NCBI GenBank assembly: GCA_946811185.2
Contig: OX328106.1
Coordinates: 8,846,777 to 8,910,776, forward strand
From: Hippopus hippopus
Lineage: Eukaryota > Mollusca > Bivalvia > Cardiida > Cardiidae
Direction: 5' to 3'
DNA length: 64,000 nt
The notes below the pieces were generated by a model. The model was not told the origin of the DNA, did no database searches, and saw only the letters and a program-made list of their open reading frames with translations. The translations under genes and the position numbers were made by a program. Shown one piece after another: positions 21,998 through 32,896 of this stretch; the first letter of the stretch is position 1; each line of letters opens with the position of its first letter.

Positions 21998-22463
21998 GTA
22001 TGCATGTTTGTTGCAATATTACGGAGTACAGTGCGCAAGAACAATAACTCTACCTAGCGCGGATTTTGAGTAATTCCACTTTGATCTTCATTTTTACAGT
22101 ATTTCTTGCTTGTCCAGAATGGAACTTTGTCACCTCAAGTCAAATTGACTTGAGAGTTGGTAAACATGTTTGTTGCAGTTACAAAAAGTGCAATGCACTG
22201 GAGCCGTAACCTTACCTAATGTCCTTTACGAATTATTCCCTATTCATTATTTTTTTTTTAACAGCTTTTCATGCTTCTCTACAATATAACTTTGTCTTTT
22301 CTTCTTGGAATGCCCTGAAACTTTATATGCATGTTTCCTTAACATTAGAGGAGACATTCATGCCTATTTCAATCACTTACATGATTTCTGCTGCACTACT
22401 ATTTTCCTCTACCTGCCCTTTACGATTATTATCCCCCCTAGACAACTGGCAGTGGGACGGGCG
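21998..22463 (+). mobile_element. Family T element, right part
   Basis: Nearly identical over hundreds of bases to 51220-51997 (GCAATATTACGGAGTACAGTG.., CTTTTCATGCTTCTCTA..). It ends GTGGGACGGGCGTA, the inverse of the T left end TACGCCCGTC. The left part is missing, replaced by the Tc1 remnant. Overlapping open frames at 22219-22592 are by-products. Confidence 0.7.
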
Positions 22464-22599
22464 TATCTTGCGACAATTTGCCGCTCTTGTTTAAAAATGA
22501 AATTAAGAGATCTATTTCACAAAACCTGTCTGAAAGTCAGACAAATTCTAAACATAATTCATCAGAATTTGATTATATATCTTTACCCTTAGTTAATGA

Positions 22600-22771
22600 A
22601 GACCATGATACAAGGTCAAGGTCAAAACTAAATGAAGACCAACACATTGATCCAGAACTTGCACCTTTATTTCAAAAAGCTGTCAGTGAAACTGATCTTT
22701 CACAGGAACCTGTCTGTTTTTATATAAAAAATGGAATACTATGAGAAAGTGGCGCCCTCCTGAAGTCTCTG
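22600..22771 (+). pseudogene. Fragment resembling the RNase H-integrase linker of gypsy pol
   Basis: Frames read IDPELAPLFQKAV, VCFYIKNGIL and, after a one-base break near 22741, MRKWRPPEVSVDDEW. This pattern (..FxxKNGxLxRKWRPP..) is what normally follows the RNase H domain and precedes the integrase zinc finger in gypsy pol. Here it lies before the reverse transcriptase, so the order is abnormal. Confidence 0.5.
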
Positions 22772-23263
22772 TTGATGATGAGTGGGCATCTTAGAGAGGA
22801 AATTAAGTATCTATTGGACAATGACTTTATTGAACCTAGTCCAAGTAAATGGAGTTCTCCCTGTATTCTTGTACCAAAACCATATGGAACTTTTCATATG
22901 TGCATTGAGTATAGAAAAGTTAATACTGTGACCAAGACTGATTCGTTTCCAGTGCCAAGGGTAGATGACTGCATTGACAATATTGGTCATGCAAAATATG
23001 TAACCAAATTTGATCTTCCAAAAGGATTTTGGCAAATTCCTGTCACTGAAAGAGCTAAAGAGATCTCTGCATTTGTAACCCCTGATGGACTTTATCAGTA
23101 CAAAGTTACGCCTTTTGGGATGAAAAACTTGCTGGCAACATTTCAACGTCTTATCAACATGATAATATCTGGATTGGACGACTGTAGGGCCTACATTGAT
23201 GATGTCATCATTCACAGCGATGATTGGGATAAACATCTAAAGACTATCAGAGAATTTTTTTGA
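22772..23263 (+). pseudogene. Gypsy reverse transcriptase fragment
   Basis: 163 codons. REEIKYLLDNDFIEPSPSKW and SSPCILVPKP open the RT fold; FDLPKGFWQIPV contains the first catalytic aspartate, and YIDDV at residues 141-145 (23192-23206) is the catalytic box. The frame is lost at a run of seven T at 23256-23262. Beyond it the RT continues in another frame. Confidence 0.88.
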
Positions 23264-23996
23264 CAGACTGAGTAAAGCCAAGTTAACAAGTAATCTTGTA
23301 AAAAGTGAATTTTGTCATGCTAGTTTAACATTTTTGGGTCATGTTGTTGGACAAGGACAGGTAAAACCCATAGAAGCTAAAGTAAAAGCTATTTCTGATT
23401 TTCCTGTACCTACAAGCAAAAGACAACTTATGAGATTCCTTGGTATAGCTGGTTACTGCAGAAAATTTTGTGGTAAGTTTTCTGTCATTGCTGAGCCACT
23501 GACAAGTCTTCTCAGCAAACACAAAAAATTTACATGGAATGATGATTGTCAAAAAGCTTTCGATAAAGTAAAAGCCATACTAAAAAGTGAACCAGTTCTT
23601 TTAGCTCCTAATTTTGAAAAAGAATTTAAGCTTACAGTAGATGCTAGTGATACTGGTGCAGGTGGTGTTTTACTTCAAGAAGATTGTAATGGTGTAGATC
23701 ATCCAGTTAGTTATTTTTTTAAAAAGTTTAACAAACATCAGAAAAAACTACTCAACAATAGAAAAAGAGTGTTTATCTCTCATTCTTGCTCTTCAGCATT
23801 TCAAAATACATTTTGTTGTCTTCTCCTGCACCCATCATTGTATATAGTGATCATAATCCTCTGACTTTATCCATAAAATGAAAAACAAGAATCAGCGTTT
23901 ACTCAGATGGAGTCTGTTTTTACAAGAATATAAGAGGATATAAGACACATAAAAGGTAGGGATAATATTATCCCTGATGCTTTGTCTAGAGTTTAA
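23262..23996 (+). pseudogene. Gypsy RT thumb / RNase H fragment
   Basis: RT end (LTFLGHVVGQGQV, RFLGIAGYCRKF) and RNase H start (LTVDASDTGAGGVLLQ) read in one frame to about 23775. After a second break YSDHNPLT and NQRLLRWSLFLQEY are visible in other frames, and GRDNIIPDALSRV then TAA ends at 23996. In relatives the integrase follows that motif; here noncoding DNA and the LTR follow. Confidence 0.85.
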
Positions 23997-24700
23997 CTTG
24001 TAAATAGTTAACATTTGTCTTTATGTATAGTGTATTTTTATGTACATTTATGTGTAATGATGTTTTCTATCTTCAGACAAAAGAAAGTTTTACTTCTTAA
24101 AACTTTCTTTTCCTTTAGGAGGGGAAGTGTTATATAAATAGGATATACATGTAACCTGTTTTCATTATCACTTTGGCTGTATATACAGAATATTCTAGAA
24201 ACATAAAGAACATTCATTGGTTTTTCCATTGTGGTTATTTTTAGAAACAGGTTGTTAGTAAACAAGTTGTTTACCAATCCATGTTGTCATCTTTCTAGTA
24301 AAGACTAATCTAGAATTTTCCAAGCTGATATAAATAGGAGTGACTTACTTGGTGAATTTGGATTTTGAACTTAGACTTGTGACTTTGAGGATATTGAAAT
24401 AGTGAAAGTGTTGGATTTATTCAATTGGAATATAGATCTGTAAGTTGGAATTATTTATTTCTTAAACAGGTTGCTCATATCTGTTTGCAAATTAAAACTA
24501 TTGTTAATTTAGGTTTTAGGAACCAGAAATTCCATACTTTTTGTAGTCTAAACATAATTCTTAATTTTGAGGGACTTATTCTATTTCTTGTTCTAACATT
24601 AAAAATTGTCAAAATTTCATTCAAACTTAACTCTAATTGTACTCCTTTGTCTTTATTCATTAATAAATATTGTTATAGCCACGACATGTAGGTTCACGGT

Positions 24701-25064
24701 ACATATTGCTTTGAGGTAATCGGTATTTTTCCGTCAAAACAAAAATTGACGCCCTCTAGCGGCTTGTCTGGTCTTTATTTTGATTGTTAATACCTTGACT
24801 TGGACATTTCTTTACCTCAGCCAACTTCAGTTTTCAAAATAAATGTTTAGAAAGGAAGAAAAATATACCAGGAGTAAAGACGATGTCATTGGAACCTACA
24901 TGCTTAACATCATTCACCCCACCCGCTAAAATCCTTCATTACACGCAGTTTTACTTAAAAACATGCATGATGACGTATTTAGATCATCTGTTAGGTCATG
25001 TGGCAATATTTTCAAATCATGTGACTGCAAATTGGCGCCAAATATATCGAGTTGTACTGATTTT
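24701..25064. other. Short intronic stretch
   Basis: Between the putative gypsy LTR and an H1 element. Nothing recognised. Confidence 0.4.
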
Positions 25065-25279
25065 TAGCATACCTGAGCACGAAGTGCTCAAGGTGAGCTT
25101 TTGTGATCACCCAATGTCCGTCATCCGTCGTCCACAATTTCTTTAAACATCTTCTCCTCCTAAACCATTTGGCAAATCTTGATGAAACTTGGCAGGGATG
25201 TTCCTTGGGTGAAGCTCTACCAAAGTTGTTCAAGAGATTGAATTCCACTCATAACTCTGGTTGCCATGGCAACCAAAAT

Positions 25280-26350
25280 GCAAAAAATAGCAAAATCTTC
25301 TTCTCTGAAACTGGAAGGCGTAGAGCTTTGATATTTGGTATGTAGCATCTCCTAGTGGACCTCTACCAAATTTGTTCATATGATGCCCCTGGGGTCAAAA
25401 CTGGCCCCGCCTCAGGGGTCACAAGTTTGAAACATAGGAACAAAGAAGGAAAACTATAAAAATCTTCTTCTCTGAAACTAGAAGATGTAGAGCTTTGATA
25501 TTTGGTATGTAGCATCTCCTAGTAGACCTTTACCAAGTTTGTTCATATGATGCCCCTGGGGTCAAAACTGGTCCCTCCCCAGGGGTCACAAGTTTCAAAT
25601 AGGAACAAAGAAGGGAAACTTTAAAATTCTTCTTCTCTGAAACTGGAAGGTGTAGAGCTTTGATATTTGGTATGTAGCATCTCCTAGTGGACCTTTACCA
25701 AGTTTGTTCATATGATGCCCCTGGGGTCAAAACTGGCCCTGCCCCGGGGGTCACAAGTTCGAAACATAGGAACAAAGAATGAAAACTTTAAAAATCTTCT
25801 TTTCTGAAACTGTAAGGTGTAGAGCTTTGATATTTGGTATGTATCATTTCCTAGTGGACCTCTACCAAGTTTGTTCATATGATGCCCCTGGGGTCAAAAC
25901 TGGCCCAGCCCCGGGGGTTACAATTTTGAACATAGGAACAAAAAAGGGAAAACTTTAAAATTCTTCTTCTCTGAAACTAGAAGGTATAGAGCTTTGATTT
26001 TTAGTATGTAGCATCTCCTAGTGGACCTCTACCAAGTTTGTTCATATGATACCTCTGGGGTTAAAACTGGCCCCACCCTGGGGGGGGGGGGTCACAAGTT
26101 CGAAACATAGGAACAAAGAATGAAAACTTTAAAAAATCTTCTTCTCTGAAACTGGAAGGCATAGAACTTTGATTTTTGGTATGTAGCATCTCCTAGTGAA
26201 CCTCTACCAAGTTTCTTCATGCCCTGGGGGTCAAAACTAGCCTGCCCCGGGGGTCACAAGTTCAAACATAGGAACAAAGAAGGAAAACTTTAAAATTCTT
26301 CTTTGCTGAATCTGGAAGGCGGAGAGCTTTGATATTTGGTATGTAGTGAA
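25280..26350. repeat. 166-bp tandem array in H1 copy a
   Basis: About six units containing CTTCTTCTCTGAAACTGGAAG, GATATTTGGTATGTAGC and CCCCTGGGGTCAAAACTGG. Units differ by substitutions and G-run length (a ten-G run near 26080). Confidence 0.85.
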
Positions 26351-26399
26351 TCTGTTCTAAGTTTTTTAGCCCACTGGAGCACAACATGTTCAGTGAGTT

Positions 26400-27500
26400 C
26401 ACCTGGGGTCATAAACTAGGTAACTATGTTAAAGAAATATGTTGTGGGCACTCTACAGGCCACATTTTTTGCTCAACTGACTTGAAAATTGGTCAGAATG
26501 TTTGTCTTGATAAAATCTCACATGAGTCTGAATTTGGGTCAACTGGGGTTATAAACTAGGTCACTAGGTCAAATTAAAGAAATATAATTCTAGGGCTTTC
26601 TAGAGGCCATATTTATTGTTCAATTGATTTGAGAATTTGGTAAAATGTTTCTCTGGAGGAAATCTAGGAAAAGTTCAAAATTGGGTCACCTGGGGTAAAA
26701 ACTGGGTCACTAGGTCAAAGTAAAGAAATACCTTTAGGGCACTACAGAGGCCACATTTCTTGATCAACTGACTTGAAAATTGGTCAGAATGTTTGTCTTG
26801 ATAAAATCTCACATGAGCCTGAATTTGGGTCAACTGGGGTCATAAATGAGGTCACTAGGTCAAATTAAAGAAATATAACTAGGGCTTTCTAGAAGCCACA
26901 TTTATTGTTCAATTGATTGTAGAATTTGGTAAAATGTTTCTCTTGATGAAATCTAGGATTAGTTCAAAATTGGGTCACCTGGGGTCATAATCTAGGTCAC
27001 TAGGTCAAATTAAAGATGTACCTTTAGGGCACTACAGAGGCCACATTTCTCACTCAATTGGCTTGAAAATTGGTCAGAATATTTTTCTTGATAAAATCTC
27101 ACATGAGCCTGAATTTGGGTCAACTGGGTTCATAAATAAGGTCACTAGGTCAAATTAAAGAAATATAACTAGGGCTTTCTAGAGGCCACATTTATTGTTC
27201 AATTGATTGTAGAATTGGGTAAAATGTTTCACTTGATGAAGTCTAGAATTAGTTCAAAATTGGATCACCTGGGGTCATAATCTAGGTCACTATGTCAAAT
27301 TAAAGAAATACCTTTAGGGCACTGCAGAGGCCACATTTCTCACTCAATTGGCTTGAAAATTGGTCAGAATGTTTATCTTGATGAAATATCGGATGAGTAT
27401 GAAATTGGGTCACTTGGGGTCATAATCTAGGTCACTAGGTCAAATTAAAGAAATACCTTGTGGGCACTCTAGAGGCCACATTTATTCCTCAATTAACTTG
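26400..27500. repeat. 145-bp tandem array in H1 copy a
   Basis: Units contain AGGTCACTAGGTCAAATTAAAG and TCTAGAGGCCACATTTATTG. The exact word AGGTCACTAGGTCA occurs at 26558, 26849, 26994, 27139 and 27429; the last four are spaced at exact multiples of 145. Confidence 0.88.
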
Positions 27501-27706
27501 AAAACTGTTCAGAATGTTTATTGGGTCACCTATGGTGATAAAGTAGGTCACTATGCCAACTTACGGAAATTCCATGTGGACCCTCTAAAGGCCACATTTT
27601 AAACTCAATTGACCTATCTATTGGATAGAAATTGAATTATGCACGTGGAGTGAAATTTTGCCTATTGACTCAGGTGAGCGATCCAGGGCCATCATGGCCC
27701 TCTTGT

Positions 27707-28116
27707 TTTACGAAAACCATCGAAGTCACATGAATCAATGTCAGAATGGCACCGGGACAGTGGTGAAGGTAAAGGTTGATTTTCTTTCAAGTGTTTGGAT
27801 GAAAGTGCATGATATTTTCTATGACGCAAAGTAAATGATGAAATTAGAAAATTATTTGGTGATTTATTCTATACTCTGTAAAAAATTTGACTTTTTCTTG
27901 ATCGGACTGTAACTATCGTGAACCAACAAACCGCAAGACTAATTGTTAAAGGCTTGTTGCTGGTTTTCTTTCTTGTTACGCTTGTCTCGTAACATTGTCA
28001 AGAAAAGTGACCAAAGCTCTACTTTACATTTTAAAGTGTTTATAAAGGCTGATGAAACTTGCTAATGAAGCTAAGTGTAAAAGCCATTCAGTGCACAGCA
28101 GGGCTCCCTAATCTGT
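27707..28116. other. Short intronic stretch
   Basis: Nothing recognised between the H1 end and the next P element. Confidence 0.4.
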
Positions 28117-28354
28117 TTAACTCCTAACCAAACAAATTTTTTTTTTGACTTGATCTAATTGTTACAGCATTAATTTGCAGACAACAAAATACATGTAGCT
28201 TAAATGATGACTTCTGTCTTTGATAGGGTAGAAAACATGGTACGAAAAGAAAAAATAAGCTGGTTACCCAACATTTTCTCCTTTCCCCACTATGTTTTCA
28301 AAAACTTTCTTCTACAGGGTTCTTTAACTTTTGGATTGTGTGGTAAAGGGTTAA
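28117..28354 (+). mobile_element. Family P MITE, TTAA at both ends
   Basis: TTAACTCCTAACCAAACAAA to GTGTGGTAAAGGGTTAA, 238 bp. Its right TTAA is the left TTAA of the next copy. Confidence 0.88.
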
Positions 28355-28524
28355 TCCTTTACCAAACAATCACATGTTTTAATGACTCTGAAAAAGAAGG
28401 CTTTTGAAAACATTGTGGGAAAAGGAGAAGATGCTTGTAACCAGCATTTTCTTATTTTCCCCACATTCTTTTTCAAAACCATTTTGGTAATAGTTGTTAG
28501 AACTCGAGATTGTTTGGTAAAGGC
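28351..28524. mobile_element. Family P MITE with two right-type arms
   Basis: TTAATCCTTTACCAAACAATC..GACTCTGAAAAAGAAGGC and, inverted, GTTGTTAGAACTCGAGATTG..TTTGGTAAAGG. Both sides carry the GGCTTTTGAAAAC-type arm, so the copy is a full-length palindrome. Confidence 0.75.
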
Positions 28525-28719
28525 TTCAATGCTGTCAATTATTAATTATAAATGCATACAAAACATCTTTCAAAAGTTTTTCACAAAAACATTCCCTTAT
28601 TACTAACGATAGGATGACGTTTATTAGTTGAAGTATAGGAAAAAAAAATATTAACAAAAGCACATTTGTCAAAAGCCTTCAAACAAGTCTGTACCAGACA
28701 AGGGAATTGGAAACTTGTA

Positions 28720-28900
28720 TAATACCGAAAGTTTTTTAGACAACAGATCAAATGTGGCCCATATGGTGGAATTTATCTCTGAAAGGACAGAAAAGATTGT
28801 TGGAAAAGGAGGATATGCTGATTCTCCAGATTTTCTTTCTTTCTCTCAATGTTCAAAAGTTTCTTACTCAAGGTAGTTAAAGTATGGAATTTTTGTGTAA
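28720..28900 (+). mobile_element. Degraded family P MITE
   Basis: TAGACAACAGATCAAATGTGG through GTAGTTAAAGTATGGA. The hairpin is partly lost. Confidence 0.6.
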
Positions 28901-28907
28901 GTGTACG

Positions 28908-28940
28908 TCTTTACCAGACAACAAAATTTACTGTGAAAAA
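28908..28940 (+). mobile_element. Family P left-end scrap
   Basis: GTCTTTACCAGACAACAAAAT is the P left terminus, cut off where the mariner-like sequence begins. Confidence 0.5.
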
Positions 28941-28941
28941 A

Positions 28942-29166
28942 CCCTCCGGATTTTGCTGCATCTTTGACGGACTCTGTGCCAGTCAGAAATTTCTTTCTCC
29001 AACTACGAACTGTCTCATAAGATACCTTATCAGACCCATAAACTTCGCCCAATTCAGTAAAAATCTGCATTACCGAATGACCGAGTTTTGTGCGAACTTT
29101 CATATAAGCTCTAATTTCTTCAATATTCTTAATCCGTTTCTCAACCATTTTTACAACAGTGGTCAA
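28942..29166 (-). pseudogene. Mariner-type transposase, N-terminal helix-turn-helix fragment
   Basis: The minus-strand frame reads MVEKRIKNIEEIRAYMKVRT, KLGHSVMQIFTELGEVYG, SDKVSYETVRSWRKKFLTG, TESVKDAAKSG. This matches the N-terminal DNA-binding domain of mariner-like transposases (..VSYETVRRW..KF..G..S.KDA.RSG). The frame then runs into family P sequence, so the catalytic domain is missing. Confidence 0.7.
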
Positions 29167-29497
29167 CGACTAGCTCTATTGAAATGACTATAAGTTTAAA
29201 ACTATGTGGAGCTGAAGGCTCGTGTTTATACCGTTGGAAAGGTATTGAATAGAGCTATTCAAGCGTATCATCATCCACGAAATCGTGCAAAGCGTTATCG
29301 AGCTGTGGTACAATACACATTACATATCGAACAGCCCTCGTACATTTTCTTTCAAGGGTTCATACGAGAAAAATTCCAAAGAATTAAGTCTGTGGAATGG
29401 GGGTGTGGGGGGGGGGAAGACAAACATTGTTAGTTCTGAAGGAGATGAAGTATTCCAGAAAGTTTAATGAAGCCACAACAGAACTGAATGTGCTGTA

Positions 29498-30213
29498 CAG
29501 GGTGCTGCTCCATCCTGGTGGAATCAAATGTCTTAAATCTCCTTTTCTCTATAAAGCTGGCAAAAACATCTTTTTCAGCAATGTCAGGTAACGTTCCCTG
29601 ATTACTCTCTGCTTCTCTCCACCTTGATTGAATAAGACTGGTCAAATCACACCACTGCAACTTAATGCCACTCATACGGTAACTTTTTCTTTATGTAGAA
29701 AATTTTCATAATAAATGTGAAGCAGCATCCCAAACGGCACATTCAGTATTGTCGTAGCTTCATGAAACTTTTGGAAAAACTTCATCTGCTTCAAGATCGA
29801 CAATGTTTGGCCCCCTCATTTCCCAGACCTTAGTCCTTTGAACTTTTTCTTGTGGAGACACTTGAAAGAAAATGTATATTCACCCAAACAAACACTGTTG
29901 GAGAATTGAAACAAGTTATTCATCAAGGGATGAGGAAAATAATTCCAGAAATGTGTGCATCTGTGATAACAAACTTCAAAGGAGGCTTGACGTCGCAATA
30001 GCCCAGAATGGACGTCATATAGAGCACATCATGTAAATGTTGTGAAAAAGTTTGACATATTTTATTTAACATGTAAGTATAATGTATTAACTAGTTTATC
30101 AAACAAAACTGTAATTATAGTAGAATATTGTGATATAAATTATAACAAGGTATGTGCCAACAGAAAAAAATTATTACAGATTGAAACTGTATCATATATT
30201 ATGAATCACCCTG
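29498..30213 (+). mobile_element. Tc1/mariner-like element with CAGGGTG termini and TA duplication
   Basis: CAGGGTG at 29498 and CACCCTG ending at 30213 are inverted and each is flanked by TA (29496-29497, 30214-30215), the target of this superfamily. Length 716 bp. It carries a broken transposase end (next entry) and no start, so it is nonautonomous. Confidence 0.7.
29700..30036 (+). pseudogene. DD-type transposase C-terminal fragment
   Basis: PPHFPDLSPLNFFLWRHLKE then NVYSPKQTLLEN in one frame shows the PPxSPDLxPLDFFLW-type motif around the last catalytic aspartate. VIHQGMRKIIPEMCASVITN and VAIAQNGRHIEHIM then TAA follow in other frames. At least two frameshifts and a stop break it. It differs from the mariner fragment on the opposite strand upstream. 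Confidence 0.72.
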
Positions 30214-31184
30214 TACAGCATGACTTTGTCTTCCTTAACCCAACATAAAATGGAACTAAAAAGTAACATAAAAGAATGATTCAACTGATGTATGTTACAA
30301 AATCGCCAAGTTTTATAACCAAAGAATTATATTGAATCCACTTTCTACCACTGAATTATTTGTTTCAGGTTTACACTGTATGGTAAAAAAATGTGACATT
30401 ATTCTGTGGGACATTGCTGTTGTCTCGCCTGTATTACTGTAGGGAATCTTTACTGTAAACTTTAAATCCACGTTTTAAACCATAGTCACATTTATGGTCA
30501 TGCACGTAGTTGTCCGCAGTTCATTTCAAACGTAGTCTGCTGTAGTGTTACTACGATCAACTGGGTTGAAGTACATTCAAAGTAGGTTCAAACTTGGTAA
30601 TGAGAGGGAATATAGTAGGTTGAACTACGTGTAAGTACGGTTAACTACATTCAACTGCGTGCAAAGTGGCTAGGGTTAACTAGGGTGTAACTATGTCTAA
30701 CTACAATTAACTACAGTGAACTATGTTTAAACTACGTCCCAAGTACGCACAACTACGGTAAATTAAGGTCGACTGCGTTAAGCTATGGTAAAACGTTGTG
30801 GTTGTGCCTGCTCAGTACGAGTAAGCTGCAGTCATTGTACTTTTAACCACTTTCACATCCAGACCTGGGTCCAATTACAATTATAATTGAATTAATTGTA
30901 ATTAACTAGTTTTTCTGTTATATGAAAGTAATTGGTAATTGAGGTAAAAATGAATTACTTGAGTTGAAATTAAAAAAAATAAAAGAAAATATTAGGTAAA
31001 TAATTAACAGTTGAATTCAATTATTTTTCAGTTACATGTAGCATACAATGCAACAAATAAACCCTTGGCAAAAGACAGGTTTTTATGCAGTAATTATTTT
31101 TACCTGGGAGTATAAAATTCACCGTTGGTTATCACCTAAAAAGGTGTTGCCAGATCATTCATGAATGTTAAACTGTTGAAATGG

Positions 31185-31385
31185 ATAAATCCTATACCAA
31201 AACTGTCCAAACTGTAAGACCTTTCAGAGGACAAATTAAATGTAGCTCAAATGCTGGAACTTGTCTGTAAAAGGGTAGAAAACATTTTGGGAAAAGGAGA
31301 AAAAGCCAATATTTTCTCCTTTTTCCCACAATGATTTCAAGGGTCGTTGAAAACCAGAATTGTATGGAAAAGGTTTGTATGGTAA
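31185..31385 (+). mobile_element. Family P MITE
   Basis: Hairpin GGGAAAAGGAGAAAAAGCC / TTTTCTCCTTTTTCCC. The left terminus is decayed; the end GTATGGTAAAGAAGTAAT is recognisable. Confidence 0.7.
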
Positions 31386-31459
31386 AGAAGTAATTAGTTG
31401 TACATTCATCATAGCTGTGTTTTTTACATTTCATTGAATAATTAGATCTACTTTGTTCT

Positions 31460-31675
31460 TTAATCCTTTACCAAACTAACAATATTTGGAATCTACCAAA
31501 CTGAAAGTTTTTGCAGATGATAGATCTAATGTAGCTCGAATGAAAATTTCTGTCTTTGATAAAGTAGAAAACATTGCGGAAAAAGCAACCAGCATTTTCT
31601 CCTTACCTCGCAATGTTCTCTGAGGCTTTATCTTTCAGGATTATTAAAACTTGGCATTGTGTGGTAACAGGTTAA
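31460..31675 (+). mobile_element. Family P MITE, TTAA at both ends
   Basis: TTAATCCTTTACCAAACTAAC to GTGTGGTAACAGGTTAA, 216 bp. The hairpin left half has a deletion. Confidence 0.85.
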
Positions 31676-32592
31676 AGTTTCATACTTTCTTTATAAATAT
31701 AATGCCAAATAATTAAAAAATAATTAATTATTTTCCTGAAAATAATTGTATTTAATTCATTACTTTTATAGAAAGCAAGTAATCATAATCATAAATTAAT
31801 TGAAACGTTTCTATTTTAATTGTAATTAATTAATTACTTTTTAGAATAATTGAACCCAGGTCTGGTCACCGTAGTTGAACATATTAAACACACGGTTAAG
31901 TAAGGTCAATTACGGTCAACTACGTCCAAACTATGGTCACAGTAGGGTCACAACATCGTAGTTAACTGTAACAGAATTTTGAAAATGTTCAAAATTTATG
32001 CGCTTACTACGGGCAAATCATAAGTTCAAACAACGTTCAGTACTACATTGAACTACGGTTTACTATGTGTTACTATGTTCAATACGTTCAACTACGGCCA
32101 TGTACGGTCATTCCCCACTACGGTCAACCATGTATGGTGTGACCACGGCTTTAGACCTTCCTAGGTCATGGTCACCAACCTGGTGGAGTAATCAGGATGA
32201 CAAAGGACACAGTTCCTAAGACATCATTGTTATTATCTTTTAACTTTAAAATTTGTAAATGACTCCAAATAATTCCAAACAGGAAGTCACAGATGACTCT
32301 CAAAATTAATGAGCTAGCAGAAACACTGTGAAACTGTGAAATTCAACAGAAAGGGAGAAGTGCATTATGGGGTGTTGATAAAAACAATATGAAAAACAAA
32401 AGCTATCCTTCATACTGAGCAAATGCTTCTTTGCTAATGTCTGCAAATGTCACTGTCAGTAATGGAATAAATAGTTGACAAAATACTACTTGGACAGCTG
32501 AAAAGAGAAAAAGGAATTGATTTGCTTCCCAAAAAATGAAGAAATTAATCATGACAATCTCTCCCCCATATCTGTTTTGTATATGACATCTT

Positions 32593-32896
32593 ACCGAGCC
32601 CCGGTAGCGCAGTCGGTAGTGTACAGGACTCAAGAGCAGGGGGTCGCTAGTTTGATCTCTGCCTCAGCCAAATTCTTTCCGAGGATTGATGATAGTCATT
32701 GTGACAGGATTCATTCCTTTTTCACTGCCGATCATAGTTTCGACGATGGTTATGTTGGGAAAGCAGCCAGTGGCTTGGAAAGAAAATTGTGCGGATTACT
32801 AGTAAGGAAACTCCATGAAAGCATGGTTAGGTGCACTAGCCACTGCAATATAACAGAAATAATGTTGAAAACTGCGTTAAACACCATACAATCAAA
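32593..32896 (+). mobile_element. tRNA-derived SINE (family S3) with 10-bp target duplication
   Basis: Head CCCCGGTAGCGCAGTCGGTAG (A box) and AGTTTGATCTC (B box) with CTCAAGA in the anticodon-loop position, reminiscent of a leucine tRNA. The tail is CTGCGTTAAACACCATAC then AATCAAA. ATGACATCTT flanks it at 32583-32592 and 32897-32906. Confidence 0.85.

Larger units (their letters stand above)
22494..24700 (+). mobile_element. Decayed Ty3/gypsy retrotransposon with 3' LTR only
   Basis: Contains pol remnants (22500-23996), then a polypurine tract AGGAGGGGAAG at about 24117-24127 directly before TGTTATATAAATAGG, the start of a putative 3' LTR. A TATA-like GATATAAATA lies at 24327. The LTR right end is unclear, perhaps near 24686 (..CCACGACA). 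There is no 5' LTR, gag or integrase core, so it is a truncated, rearranged copy. Confidence 0.7.
25066..27706 (+). mobile_element. H1 Helitron-like element, copy a (2.6 kb)
   Basis: Starts after a T run at TAGCATACCTGAGCACGAAG (hairpin GAGCAC-GAA-GTGCTC) and ends AGGGCCATCATGGCCCTCTTG, a strong stem-loop. The lead (GTCCGTCATCCGTCGTCC) is followed by two tandem arrays, unit about 166 bp (25280-26350) and unit 145 bp (26400-27500). No protein is encoded. 'Pearl'-type elements of bivalves have this layout. It carries GTTGCCATGGCAAC at 25260-25273. Confidence 0.8.
30859..31865. mobile_element. TIR element CCAGACCTGGGT, nested
   Basis: CCAGACCTGGGTCCAATTAC at the left and AATTGAACCCAGGTCTGG at the right are inverted, followed inwards by AT-rich AATTGTAATTAA repeats. 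It lies within the ACTACG tract and itself contains two P copies. Confidence 0.7.
30474..32154. mobile_element. Outer TIR element with ACTACG-rich body
   Basis: Ends AAACCATAGTCACA (30478) and TGTGACCACGGCTTT (about 32140) are inverted. The body is a degenerate 10-12-base periodic repeat of the type GGTCAACTACG, 30500-30835 and 31866-32140, interrupted by another element. Confidence 0.6.

Noticed and set aside
22219..22592. Open frames of 91 and 95 codons with hydrophobic stretches
   Set aside because: The sequence is the right part of a T element, duplicated at 51640-51997 without an equivalent conserved frame.
26400..27500. CRISPR-like array or satellite locus
   Set aside because: Units are 145 bp, diverged throughout, have no unique spacers, and always sit inside H1 elements with defined ends.
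29430..29675. 81-codon minus-strand open frame
   Set aside because: It overlaps the end of the CAGGGTG element and shows no transposase motif on that strand.
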